Below, piece after piece: positions 1-6,056 of a stretch of DNA of 8,866 nucleotides. The position numbers and the translations under genes were made by a program. The stretch comes from Euryarchaeota archaeon UBA111 (GTDB taxonomy: Archaea > Thermoplasmatota > Poseidoniia > Poseidoniales > Poseidoniaceae), in contig DAWS01000080.1 of the NCBI GenBank assembly GCA_002506025.1, positions 1 through 8,866 of the forward strand, in the 5' to 3' direction. The notes under the pieces were generated by a model. That model was not told where the DNA came from. It did not search any database and saw only the letters and a list, made by a program, of their open reading frames with translations. How positions within the stretch are numbered: position 1 is the first letter of the stretch; each line of letters starts with the position of its first letter.

Positions 1-398
1 TTCAGGACTTCACCATTTGAAGCGATTGATTGGTAAATATATTCGCCAACCCCCCAAGTACCGTTAAACCATACAAGAAATGATTCTTGACAGTCAGAGG
101 TTGTGTTGTTGTCGCCATAATTACAATCTTGTGATATTTCTCCTGAATCCCAATCTGCAGACCCGTTGTATAGGCCATCTCCGTCTGCATCGAAAACGAT
201 TCTGTGAGTTATGTTGTCTCTAGAATCTGCATTGTACCACATGATTGAATCATTGTACTCAATTTGAGTGGCTCCTGGTTGTAGATCATTTTGTTTGATA
301 ATTACATTGAACGTGCTGGCTGAGTGGGCCTGTGTATGGCTTGGGACTATGACCAATGAAAATAAAATTACAATCATAGTTGCGTATACCCGTCTCAT
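1..398 (-). CDS. Exported cupredoxin-like protein (N-terminal part, runs off the left edge)
   Basis: An open frame runs from the ATG at 398 to the window edge without a stop (132 full codons). Residues 1-25 form a clear Sec signal peptide: an MRR start, a hydrophobic core at about 6-19 and a likely cleavage after a THTQA-type site near residue 24. The mature part is acidic and looks cupredoxin-like: a short strand (TFNVIIKQN), an 'IMWYNAD' strand, then 'ITHRIVFD' with His65 where blue-copper proteins carry their first copper His, and later 'GVGEYIYQS', as in the strand before the copper loop. The remaining ligands would lie beyond the edge. Residues 70-75 read DADGDG, a DxDxDG calcium-loop pattern, and Cys92 and Cys103 could form a disulfide. 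It is divergent from the beta-propeller gene. That it is exported is well supported. The fold is a motif-level inference, and copper binding is unproven. Confidence 0.72.
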   Translation of the reverse strand, partial: MRRVYATMIVILFSLVIVPSHTQAHSASTFNVIIKQNDLQPGATQIEYNDSIMWYNADSRDNITHRIVFDADGDGLYNGSADWDSGEISQDCNYGDNNTTSDCQESFLVWFNGTWGVGEYIYQSIASNGEVL

Positions 399-420
399 AG
401 CGCAACCCAAACAACATGCC

Positions 421-428
421 TAAATAAA
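421..428 (-). promoter_or_regulatory. Candidate TATA box for the exported cupredoxin-like gene
   Basis: On the minus strand this reads TTTATTTA, 23-30 bases upstream of the ATG at 398. In Archaea the TATA box sits about 25 bases before the transcript start, so this spacing would give a leaderless or nearly leaderless mRNA. No Shine-Dalgarno motif is visible before that ATG, which agrees. The motif is short and the region is AT-rich, so this is tentative. Confidence 0.4.
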
Positions 429-439
429 GCAAATTAACC

Positions 440-447
440 TTATATGA
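440..447 (+). promoter_or_regulatory. Candidate TATA box for the beta-propeller gene, flanked by a short inverted repeat
   Basis: The plus strand reads TTATATGA about 50 bases before the ATG at 493. This predicts a transcript start near 470 and a leader of about 20 bases. The arms AATTAAC (432-438) and GTTAATT (459-465) form a 7-bp inverted repeat around it and could bind a dimeric regulator, although both arms are AT-rich and may be chance. The rest of the 399-492 gap shows nothing else. Confidence 0.4.
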
Positions 448-492
448 ATTTTCTACCCGTTAATTGAAATAGAACAGATAGCAGCGAGCGTC

Positions 493-2502
493 ATGCTTAG
501 AAGGCAACTACAAGATGATGATGGTGCTGCCGACAAGATAATTGTCATTGCCCTAGTTAGTTTACTGACCGTCAGCGTAATCTCTGCGATTGCGTATATG
601 AATTTAGATTCAGATAAATCAGAAAGTGATCAGTCTACTGCAACAGAATGGATTGACCCTGTCGTCGAAATCGAAGATGAAAACCACAGTCATACCGATC
701 TAATGGCTCACCGATTGGCAACAAGCAATATGCAACTCATCGACTACCACAACCTCAACTGTGATGGTAATGTTGCTCCGCCCGCTGAACTAGACAATGT
801 TGCGGGGCGGCCATGCTTCCCAGAATTCAAGAATGTCGGACCAACTCCCGGTGATTCCTCCGAGATTTCAATTGAAGGGAACTTCATGGAGGATTGTGTT
901 AAGCATCCTGATGGAACCGGTGGCTGTTATGCGTATGTTTCATCATACAATCAATTTGAAATCCTAGATATTTCAGAACCAAATAACATAGTCTTGCTAT
1001 CAACTTACTATGCCGAAGTAGGTCGAATGATCGATATCAAGGTGACACCGGACAATAACTGGGTTTTAGTCAACCACGAACTAACCAATAGCGACCTAGA
1101 CCCAATCCCTCAAGACGATGACGCAAACAGCGGTGCAAATAGGTTAGATGTTATCGATGTGTCAAATAAAAATCAACCAATTAAGGTAGCTGAATGGAAT
1201 AACCCTCCAGCAGGTTTCCACAACCAAGATTTGCACGTTGACTGTGATTGGGAAAATGCACCACCAATTTATGCTCAGGAGGAGTGTCACTTATTCTTGT
1301 ATGGAGCAGACCCCTATCCTGAGATGGTTGAAGGAGACTCAGGTGTGTTTTACAAAGGAACTCAAATCTTCTATGTCCCGCTCGGTTTTGAGTCTTGGCG
1401 ACCAGATATTAACGATGAAGACCAGAATGTAAGTCGAGAAATCATCCGCTGGGGTGGATACTCTCCAGAACCTGAAACGACTTGCGGTGGCTCTCTATTC
1501 AACCATGACAATGTATTCCACATCCACCCGATAACCGGTCAAGCGCTGCTCTACATCTCTTATTGGGATGCAGGACTTCGTATTGTTGACGTCTCCAACC
1601 CTCCAGCTATACCTGACCCTGAGGGTGTATCTTGGCCACAAGATTATGAGGTCGGTCGCTGGTTAGGCTGCCCTAGTGCAGATGACGGTTGGTATGGACC
1701 TGACGGTGGCGGACACGCAAATATGACTCCTGAAGAATGGGGTGGCAGTAGCGGTGCGCTAAACGGCAACGGGTGGATTCACTATGCTGTGCCTTATGAT
1801 CACTTGCTGTGCAATGGTGCGGCAGAAACAGACCCCGTTGAGACATGGCCGGCTGAGTGTGGAACTGGCCCAGAAGATCCAGTATTCGGAATCAACTGGC
1901 GACACCTAACAATGATTGCACCAGAGTATGGTTCCAACACTAATCACACCGGCTACATTTGGACAATAGATACTACAGATCCAGCAAAGCCATTCTTGCT
2001 TAGCAAATGGAAGTTGCCTGGAACCAGCATATTGCCTGATGGCAGTGAGCATGAACACCACTACATTCCTGGTGGCTATATTTACAGTCCGCACAATGGA
2101 GATACTGGTACCCACGGCCACGTTTACTGGACGCATTATCACGCAGGAAACTGGGTTACAGACCACAGTAAAATCTGGAGTGATATCAAGTGGGTAAACG
2201 ATGTCCCAGCCCCAGAAATAGGCTTCCCCGCAATCGAGCAATTATCTGAGACAATTACCATGGGTTACTACCTGCCTGCGGGTCCAACTTGGATGGATGA
2301 CCCAAAAACAGATTTGGGCTATGATATGGCTGATTGCTGGGCTTCATGCATGATTCCGTTTGACTGGGGATTGCAGTATGACCCACGAGGATTCCTATTC
2401 ATTTCAGAGATGGTGTCCGGTGTGTATGTAGTTCAGATGGATGAAGATATTAATCCTAATTTCATGTATCCATCACTATACACTAATATTGAAGATGAGT
2501 AG
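493..2502 (+). CDS. Membrane-anchored extracellular LVIVD-repeat beta-propeller protein
   Basis: A 669-residue protein. A charged N-terminus (MLRRQLQDDD) is followed by one hydrophobic segment (about 16-36) and then a very acidic linker, which suggests an N-terminal anchor with the rest outside the cell. The body carries several copies of a propeller-blade pattern, 'aYvs...gleIlDiSdP..P.lls': about 147-170, 216-234, 352-372, 487-506 and 633-649, as in LVIVD-repeat proteins. There are 12 cysteines in the ectodomain, an even number that fits disulfides. Histidines cluster at 520, 522, 523, 534, 541, 543, 548, 550 and 558, with more at 338, 343 and 345. The selenium-binding/methanethiol oxidase propellers also use His to bind metal, but the similarity here is only of type and no enzyme activity can be assigned. 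It converges with the hydrolase gene, with 14 bases between the stops. The ATG at 493 is the only start that keeps the anchor, and its ribosome-binding site is weak. Confidence 0.8.
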   Translation: MLRRQLQDDDGAADKIIVIALVSLLTVSVISAIAYMNLDSDKSESDQSTATEWIDPVVEIEDENHSHTDLMAHRLATSNMQLIDYHNLNCDGNVAPPAELDNVAGRPCFPEFKNVGPTPGDSSEISIEGNFMEDCVKHPDGTGGCYAYVSSYNQFEILDISEPNNIVLLSTYYAEVGRMIDIKVTPDNNWVLVNHELTNSDLDPIPQDDDANSGANRLDVIDVSNKNQPIKVAEWNNPPAGFHNQDLHVDCDWENAPPIYAQEECHLFLYGADPYPEMVEGDSGVFYKGTQIFYVPLGFESWRPDINDEDQNVSREIIRWGGYSPEPETTCGGSLFNHDNVFHIHPITGQALLYISYWDAGLRIVDVSNPPAIPDPEGVSWPQDYEVGRWLGCPSADDGWYGPDGGGHANMTPEEWGGSSGALNGNGWIHYAVPYDHLLCNGAAETDPVETWPAECGTGPEDPVFGINWRHLTMIAPEYGSNTNHTGYIWTIDTTDPAKPFLLSKWKLPGTSILPDGSEHEHHYIPGGYIYSPHNGDTGTHGHVYWTHYHAGNWVTDHSKIWSDIKWVNDVPAPEIGFPAIEQLSETITMGYYLPAGPTWMDDPKTDLGYDMADCWASCMIPFDWGLQYDPRGFLFISEMVSGVYVVQMDEDINPNFMYPSLYTNIEDE

Positions 2503-2511
2503 TTTTCTTCT
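2503..2511 (+). terminator. Possible T-rich archaeal terminator
   Basis: Directly after the propeller gene's stop codon the plus strand reads TTTTCTTCT, with no stem-loop. Archaeal polymerase stops at U-rich tracts of this sort, and the position between two convergent genes fits. The tract is short and interrupted, so this is weak. Confidence 0.3.
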
Positions 2512-2516
2512 AAAGG

Positions 2517-3377
2517 CTAGATAAAATCAGTAATTCGTTGGATTACTGCAGCGTCGCCGAGAAGTTTTCTATGCCCGAGATTATTAGTCAAATAGAGTTG
2601 TGAGTTTGGCATTTTCTGATTAACATTAACAGATATCTCACTTTTTGATTCTGCGTCATCATTACAGTGGACTAGTAGTGTTTCAGTCGTTATCTTATCT
2701 GCAAATCTATCAGGCCCATATTCTGTCGGATCTACACCAAATGTAATTTTAACTCGCTGAAATAATCTATCAGCATAATATGCCTTATCAAGACCGAACA
2801 GCCCTACAAAGTTTTCAAACATCGGTCGGATTTCATAAACACCTAGTGAAATTAAGACGATTTTATCATAACTAGCGCCGAGTCTTATTGAATTCAATGC
2901 AGCAACGCCGCCAAATGAATGAGTAATTAACACATCGAACGGACCGAGTTTTTCGGCTATTTCCGTTAATACGTCGGTTATTTGTGGCAATGAGGTTTGC
3001 CCGCTATCTGATTTCCCGTGGCCGGGTAAATCAATTGCCGTAATATCAAAGCCCTCATTTGATAATCTATCAATCAGCGTTGAAAATTGACCAGACCTAC
3101 CATTCCAACCGTGGACAAGAAGTATTTTGCGCCCATCATTGGGAATGCGATATATTGCAATATTGCGGTTCGATGATGTGTTAATCATCGACATTGTTGC
3201 CTTTTCATAAAACCCCAATTCTCTAGCATGAGGTTTGAATTTTATTGGTCCAGAAAAGATATTCCAGAGGAATTTCGTAGTAAGCGATTTGGACACGATG
3301 TTGAGCACCTTGGCTGATAACCGCAGAAAAAATGGGAGCCGATAGTGAGCTGCCATAGTGGCGCTATCGGTTTCCAT
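2517..3377 (-). CDS. Alpha/beta-hydrolase fold protein
   Basis: A 286-residue protein with the hallmarks of the alpha/beta-hydrolase family. The oxyanion-hole motif 'LLVHGWNGRSGQF' lies at about 86-98 and 'AIDLPGHGKSD' at 114-124. The nucleophile elbow 'THSFGG' (152-157) gives catalytic Ser154. Asp241 in 'VHCNDDAES' and His269 in 'NLGHRKLL' complete the triad, with Asp240 as an alternative acid. There is no signal peptide, so it is probably cytoplasmic. The first 60 residues precede the core and include a mildly hydrophobic stretch. The family includes esterases, lipases and C-C hydrolases, and nothing here fixes the substrate. It is the last gene of the minus-strand cluster, starting 34 bases after the HAD gene. 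A start at Met8 (3356) is also possible, and no strong ribosome-binding site decides between them. Confidence 0.85.
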   Translation of the reverse strand: METDSATMAAHYRLPFFLRLSAKVLNIVSKSLTTKFLWNIFSGPIKFKPHARELGFYEKATMSMINTSSNRNIAIYRIPNDGRKILLVHGWNGRSGQFSTLIDRLSNEGFDITAIDLPGHGKSDSGQTSLPQITDVLTEIAEKLGPFDVLITHSFGGVAALNSIRLGASYDKIVLISLGVYEIRPMFENFVGLFGLDKAYYADRLFQRVKITFGVDPTEYGPDRFADKITTETLLVHCNDDAESKSEISVNVNQKMPNSQLYLTNNLGHRKLLGDAAVIQRITDFI

Positions 3378-3380
3378 GAA

Positions 3381-3408
3381 AAATCATAATTAAACTGGTT
3401 TATGATTT
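3381..3408. repeat. Perfect 9-bp inverted repeat between the HAD and hydrolase genes
   Basis: AAATCATAA (3381-3389) and TTATGATTT (3400-3408) are exact reverse complements separated by ten bases. The element fills almost the whole gap between the HAD stop (3412) and the hydrolase ATG (3377). As RNA it would be a weak, AT-rich hairpin only three bases before the start codon. As DNA it could be a dimeric operator. The sequence shows the symmetry; a function is inference. Confidence 0.55.
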
Positions 3409-3411
3409 ATC

Positions 3412-3831
3412 CTAATCGTCAAACACTTCTACTTCCACCATTTTTTTGATAAATTCGGTCATCCTTGAATTAAATCTAGTCGCTCTAACGATGTGGTTGT
3501 CAATCCAATGATAATTCCCGCCCCTTGGCTTGCCGAATAAACATGTGTGCCACTTGAAGCCGTGTCTGGACAGCCACTCTTCAGTTACAGCTCGGTGTTC
3601 TTCTGCTCTAGCAGTAAAAAAACAGATTTGATGTCCTTCATCATACCACTTGTTAATTTGTTCCACTACTCCGTCAAAACATTCTGCTGTAGCCATTCTT
3701 TCAGGCTCTTCATTCGGTATATCTTCACAGATTGTGCCATCGATATCAATTAGAAAATTCTTACAACCCTCAGGTAAGACTGGTGATATTGTTACCCCTC
3801 TCTCGTCTGTTGTCTCGACTAAATCGGTCAT
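3412..3831 (-). CDS. Small capless HAD-superfamily phosphatase-like protein
   Basis: A 139-residue protein. HAD motif I is 'FLIDIDGTICED' (26-37), with nucleophile Asp29 and acid/base Asp31. Motif II is 'CFFTAR' (70-75) with Thr73, and the motif III lysine is Lys101 in 'LFGKPRGGNYHW'. Motif IV is 'WIDNHIVRATRF' (109-120). There is no room for a cap domain, as in the small HAD proteins often found beside sugar-nucleotide or capsule genes, which tend to act on accessible phosphosugars or macromolecular substrates. The second acidic residue of motif IV, commonly Asp in an 'IDD' sequence, is Asn112 here. Asp111 remains and may still bind magnesium. No sugar-biosynthesis genes are nearby, so the substrate is unknown. 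It lies 40 bases after the zinc-ribbon gene and is followed by the hydrolase, probably in one transcript. Confidence 0.82.
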   Translation of the reverse strand: MTDLVETTDERGVTISPVLPEGCKNFLIDIDGTICEDIPNEEPERMATAECFDGVVEQINKWYDEGHQICFFTARAEEHRAVTEEWLSRHGFKWHTCLFGKPRGGNYHWIDNHIVRATRFNSRMTEFIKKMVEVEVFDD

Positions 3832-3871
3832 GATTTAGGCTGGAAAACTAGGCCTTTGAATAAATCGGGAA

Positions 3872-4027
3872 CTACTTATCGTGATGATGGATGGTAGTTG
3901 CTCCACAGACGCGGCACCAAACCTTTGTCCCACTTTTTCTAGGGGTGACGCCGGTTATGTCGATTGAAACGCCGCAAACGCACTTTACTACGGTTCCCAT
4001 TGATAGCCCCATTACATGATTGTTCAT
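3872..4027 (-). CDS. Tiny zinc-ribbon-like protein (51 aa)
   Basis: A short frame fills the space between the Trm5-type gene and the HAD gene. It encodes 51 residues from the ATG at 4027, 46 from the ATG at 4012 or 42 from the ATG at 4000, and stops at 3872. The core has two cysteine knuckles, 'KCVCG' and 'WCRVCGAT', 19 residues apart, with 'DITGVTPRKSG' between them, and ends in 'TTIHHHDK'. Two Cys pairs at this spacing are typical of a small rubredoxin-knuckle or zinc-ribbon fold holding one zinc, although the first pair is CxC instead of CxxC. The start at 4027 lies 12 bases after the upstream stop, so co-transcription is likely. No ribosome-binding site decides the start, and the recognisable part begins near 4000. 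The protein family is not recognised. Candidate roles are binding RNA or a protein partner, as for other archaeal mini-zinc-ribbons. Confidence 0.72.
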   Translation of the reverse strand: MNNHVMGLSMGTVVKCVCGVSIDITGVTPRKSGTKVWCRVCGATTIHHHDK

Positions 4028-4039
4028 CAATTAAACGCT

Positions 4040-5131
4040 TTATTGGAACACCTGATGGGACTCAATGCGAACAAAACTCTTGCTCGAGGAGAAGCCTTTG
4101 ATTTCATCGCAGGTTATCGAATGGTTGGTTGCACCATTATCGGCAAACAACATTGCCAACCGACTGCTAATTGTTTGTAGCTCTGTTTTGTCGATTATTG
4201 CCCAGCCTCGTATCAGCGATTGGCTATTGCGCCTCATCAGCGGGAACAAATCGATAAAATGACTTACAGTATCGTGGGGTAGGTTGACTAACAGTAGATC
4301 TACCGTATGGTTAAACTCTGATATGTCACGCCATTTTCGCCCGTCCTGACACCGTATTTCTACCGTTATTGGCGTGTTATTTTTACTAAGGTATTTTGTG
4401 ATATTTTGTTGGAGAAGTTCTACTGCTGATGGATTTAAATCGCCGAGTAAAGCTCTGTCAACCAGACCTGATTCGGTAAGTAATCCGGCCATTGCAGGAC
4501 CTACCCCTGCGTATGGATCACACACTGTTATTGGCCGACTAAGTTGATTTGACAGCTGTTTTGCTGCGATATAGTTACCGTGGCGTTCCGTTGACAGTCT
4601 AGTTGAGAAATAGGATTTATTCGGATCTATCACAATTACTTGGCCGTGTTCTTTCACCCGTGTTAAGGTACTCAAATCGCCATCCCTAGCCTTAATGGGT
4701 TGCAAATTACGAACGCGGAATTCCCCTTTTACACCTTTATCCGCGCATATCAATCTTACATTAGGCATTCTTTCTAACATCGCACTTGCAATAACTTCTC
4801 GATACGGATAGACCTCGTCCTCTAATTTTACCACCAATATGTCGCCAATGAGTTCATGCGAGCGTGGAATAAATTCGTCCAACTCGGCAAGTAATTCTTG
4901 ATCAATTAAATCGGTCCAATGTTTAATGACGTTATCACTACGTGCGATTACTTTGATGTTCAAGCCCTGCCAAACCACATCACTATCGGATGGTGCATTA
5001 CCATTCACCGGTATTGCCTTCAATCCATCGTCTGTAGTCAATATTCCGATACCTTCCTCTGCCCAACCATTTGATTTAATCACCTCAAACCAACGCTGGG
5101 TATCGACACTCGGCACTATCAAATGACGCAT
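4040..5131 (-). CDS. trm5: Trm5/TYW2-family tRNA (guanine37-N1)-methyltransferase
   Basis: A class I SAM-dependent methyltransferase, 363 residues from the chosen ATG. Trm5 makes m1G37 next to the anticodon, which prevents frameshifting and starts wyosine synthesis in Archaea. The N-terminal part (1-90) is a family-like substrate domain. 'SHELIGDILVVKL' lies at 91-103, 'GEFRVRNLQPI' at 136-146 and 'SYFSTRLSTER' at 173-183. The SAM site follows with motif I 'DPYAGVGP' (205-212), the acidic 'GDLNPSAVELL' (230-240) and 'CQDGRKW' (261-267). The catalytic-type 'NLP' (283-285) is as in Trm5. The frame is open up to 5251, but family members begin just before 'HLIVPSV', so the ATG at 5131 fits; starts at 5170 or 5251 would overlap dph5. 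It is probably the first gene of the minus-strand operon. The related enzyme TYW2 is the main alternative; the NLP motif and the presence of only one family member in the window favour Trm5, not decisively. Confidence 0.82.
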   Translation of the reverse strand: MRHLIVPSVDTQRWFEVIKSNGWAEEGIGILTTDDGLKAIPVNGNAPSDSDVVWQGLNIKVIARSDNVIKHWTDLIDQELLAELDEFIPRSHELIGDILVVKLEDEVYPYREVIASAMLERMPNVRLICADKGVKGEFRVRNLQPIKARDGDLSTLTRVKEHGQVIVIDPNKSYFSTRLSTERHGNYIAAKQLSNQLSRPITVCDPYAGVGPAMAGLLTESGLVDRALLGDLNPSAVELLQQNITKYLSKNNTPITVEIRCQDGRKWRDISEFNHTVDLLLVNLPHDTVSHFIDLFPLMRRNSQSLIRGWAIIDKTELQTISSRLAMLFADNGATNHSITCDEIKGFSSSKSFVRIESHQVFQ

Positions 5132-5156
5132 ACGCTTCGCCCTGTCCAAGCACCAC

Positions 5157-5162
5157 TGAGGT
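5157..5162 (+). promoter_or_regulatory. Shine-Dalgarno-like site deciding the dph5 start
   Basis: TGAGGT ends six bases before the ATG at 5169 and matches the anti-Shine-Dalgarno core. It directly abuts the in-frame TTG at 5163, which would leave no spacing, so it argues for the ATG. The next in-frame ATG (5208) has no comparable site. Confidence 0.5.
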
Positions 5163-5168
5163 TTGAGC

Positions 5169-6050
5169 ATGGCGGAAGGTAATGGTAACCCAAAACAGAC
5201 GGGACTCATGCTGATCGGTATGGGCCCCGGTCTACTAGCTTCAATGACCAATGAGGCAATAACTGCCGCAGAATCTGCTCATTTTAGGTATTATGAGGCA
5301 TATACTGCAATGTGGCCAACCGAAGAGTTAGAACGTTTAGAACAAAGGGTTGGACAAATAAAGAAAGTCATGCGCCCAGAAATTGAACAACCTCAAGAAA
5401 TTTTGAATTTAGCAAAAAATAGCCTGGTTGCTGTACTTATCGTTGGTGACCCGCTACAAGCAACAACTCATGTTGACTTACAGCTACAGGCCATGGAAAA
5501 AGGGATTGATTGCCGAATAATACACGGCATATCGATAACTAATATCGTGACTGGCGCGATTGGTTTGTCGAATTATAAATTTGGTCGGCAGACTACGCTA
5601 ACCTACCCCTACGCAAACTGGGTGGCGACGTCACCGCTCGAGGTATTAGCAATCAACCGAATAATGGGCCAACACACATTAGCTCTCTTGGATCTAGACC
5701 CTACAGGTGCTGGCATTGGTCAACAACGGCCAATGAGGCCGAAAGATGCTGTCGAATCAATCAGTTTGATGATTGATAAAATTTCAACTGATGTTGAGAA
5801 TATCGATGACAGTGATGCCTTTGGTAAACTGAAAAAACAGGCTATAGGCGAGCTAATAGCTACTAAATTTACTGACTGGCCTGTCGTTTTGTGTAGCGAT
5901 ATGGGTGCTGATAATCAGTCAATAACATACACTAACCTTGCTAAACTTGGTGATTTACCGGGTGGCAACATGAATTGTTTGGTATTCCCTGCATCCACGA
6001 GTGATGTTGAAGAGAAGGCACTTTTACGATGGTCTAGGGAGGAGGGGTGA
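5169..6050 (+). CDS. dph5: Diphthine synthase (EF-2 diphthamide methyltransferase)
   Basis: A 293-residue protein of the tetrapyrrole-methylase fold. Dph5 (DphB) methylates the carboxypropyl-histidine on translation elongation factor 2, using SAM, in the second step of diphthamide synthesis. Signature parts are the N-terminal 'LMLIGMGPGL' (13-22), 'YYEAYTA' (41-47), corresponding to the family's tyrosine-rich segment, 'VGDPLQATTH' (92-101), 'IIHGISITNIVTGAIGLSNYKFG' in positions 117-139, and 'LALLDLDP' (171-178). Length and motif order match archaeal family members, with about a dozen extra residues before the first strand. The ATG at 5169 is supported by a ribosome-binding site; a start at 5208 would give the more usual short N-terminus. 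It is divergent from the trm5 gene, and the symporter starts six bases after its stop. The family assignment is firm. Confidence 0.95.
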   Translation: MAEGNGNPKQTGLMLIGMGPGLLASMTNEAITAAESAHFRYYEAYTAMWPTEELERLEQRVGQIKKVMRPEIEQPQEILNLAKNSLVAVLIVGDPLQATTHVDLQLQAMEKGIDCRIIHGISITNIVTGAIGLSNYKFGRQTTLTYPYANWVATSPLEVLAINRIMGQHTLALLDLDPTGAGIGQQRPMRPKDAVESISLMIDKISTDVENIDDSDAFGKLKKQAIGELIATKFTDWPVVLCSDMGADNQSITYTNLAKLGDLPGGNMNCLVFPASTSDVEEKALLRWSREEG

Positions 6051-6051
6051 T
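6041..6051 (+). promoter_or_regulatory. Strong Shine-Dalgarno site for the TTG-started symporter gene
   Basis: GGAGGGGTGAT overlaps the last codons of dph5 and its stop, and ends five bases before the TTG at 6057. It is close to the full anti-Shine-Dalgarno complement. This justifies the TTG start and suggests translational coupling of the symporter to dph5. The first in-frame ATG (6108) lies inside the first membrane helix and is therefore unlikely. Confidence 0.65.
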
Positions 6052-6056
6052 TTATC

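Noticed and set aside
2..190. A 62-codon minus-strand frame at the left edge
   Set aside because: It overlaps the longer frame that begins at 398 with a signal peptide and cupredoxin-like sequence; the short frame shows no protein-like pattern.
493..600. Class III (pilin-type) signal peptide on the propeller protein
   Set aside because: A charged segment does precede one hydrophobic helix, but the acidic DDDGAADK stretch lacks a convincing prepilin-peptidase site and the large propeller body is not pilin-like. A plain membrane anchor is simpler.
1906..2241. A 111-codon minus-strand frame inside the propeller gene
   Set aside because: It lies opposite a well-supported coding region and shows no known motif; its His- and Cys-rich look is a shadow of the real gene.
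5132..5251. N-terminal extension of the trm5-type protein up to 5251
   Set aside because: The extra residues are Pro-rich, do not resemble the family and would overlap the dph5 start region; the frame is open there by chance.
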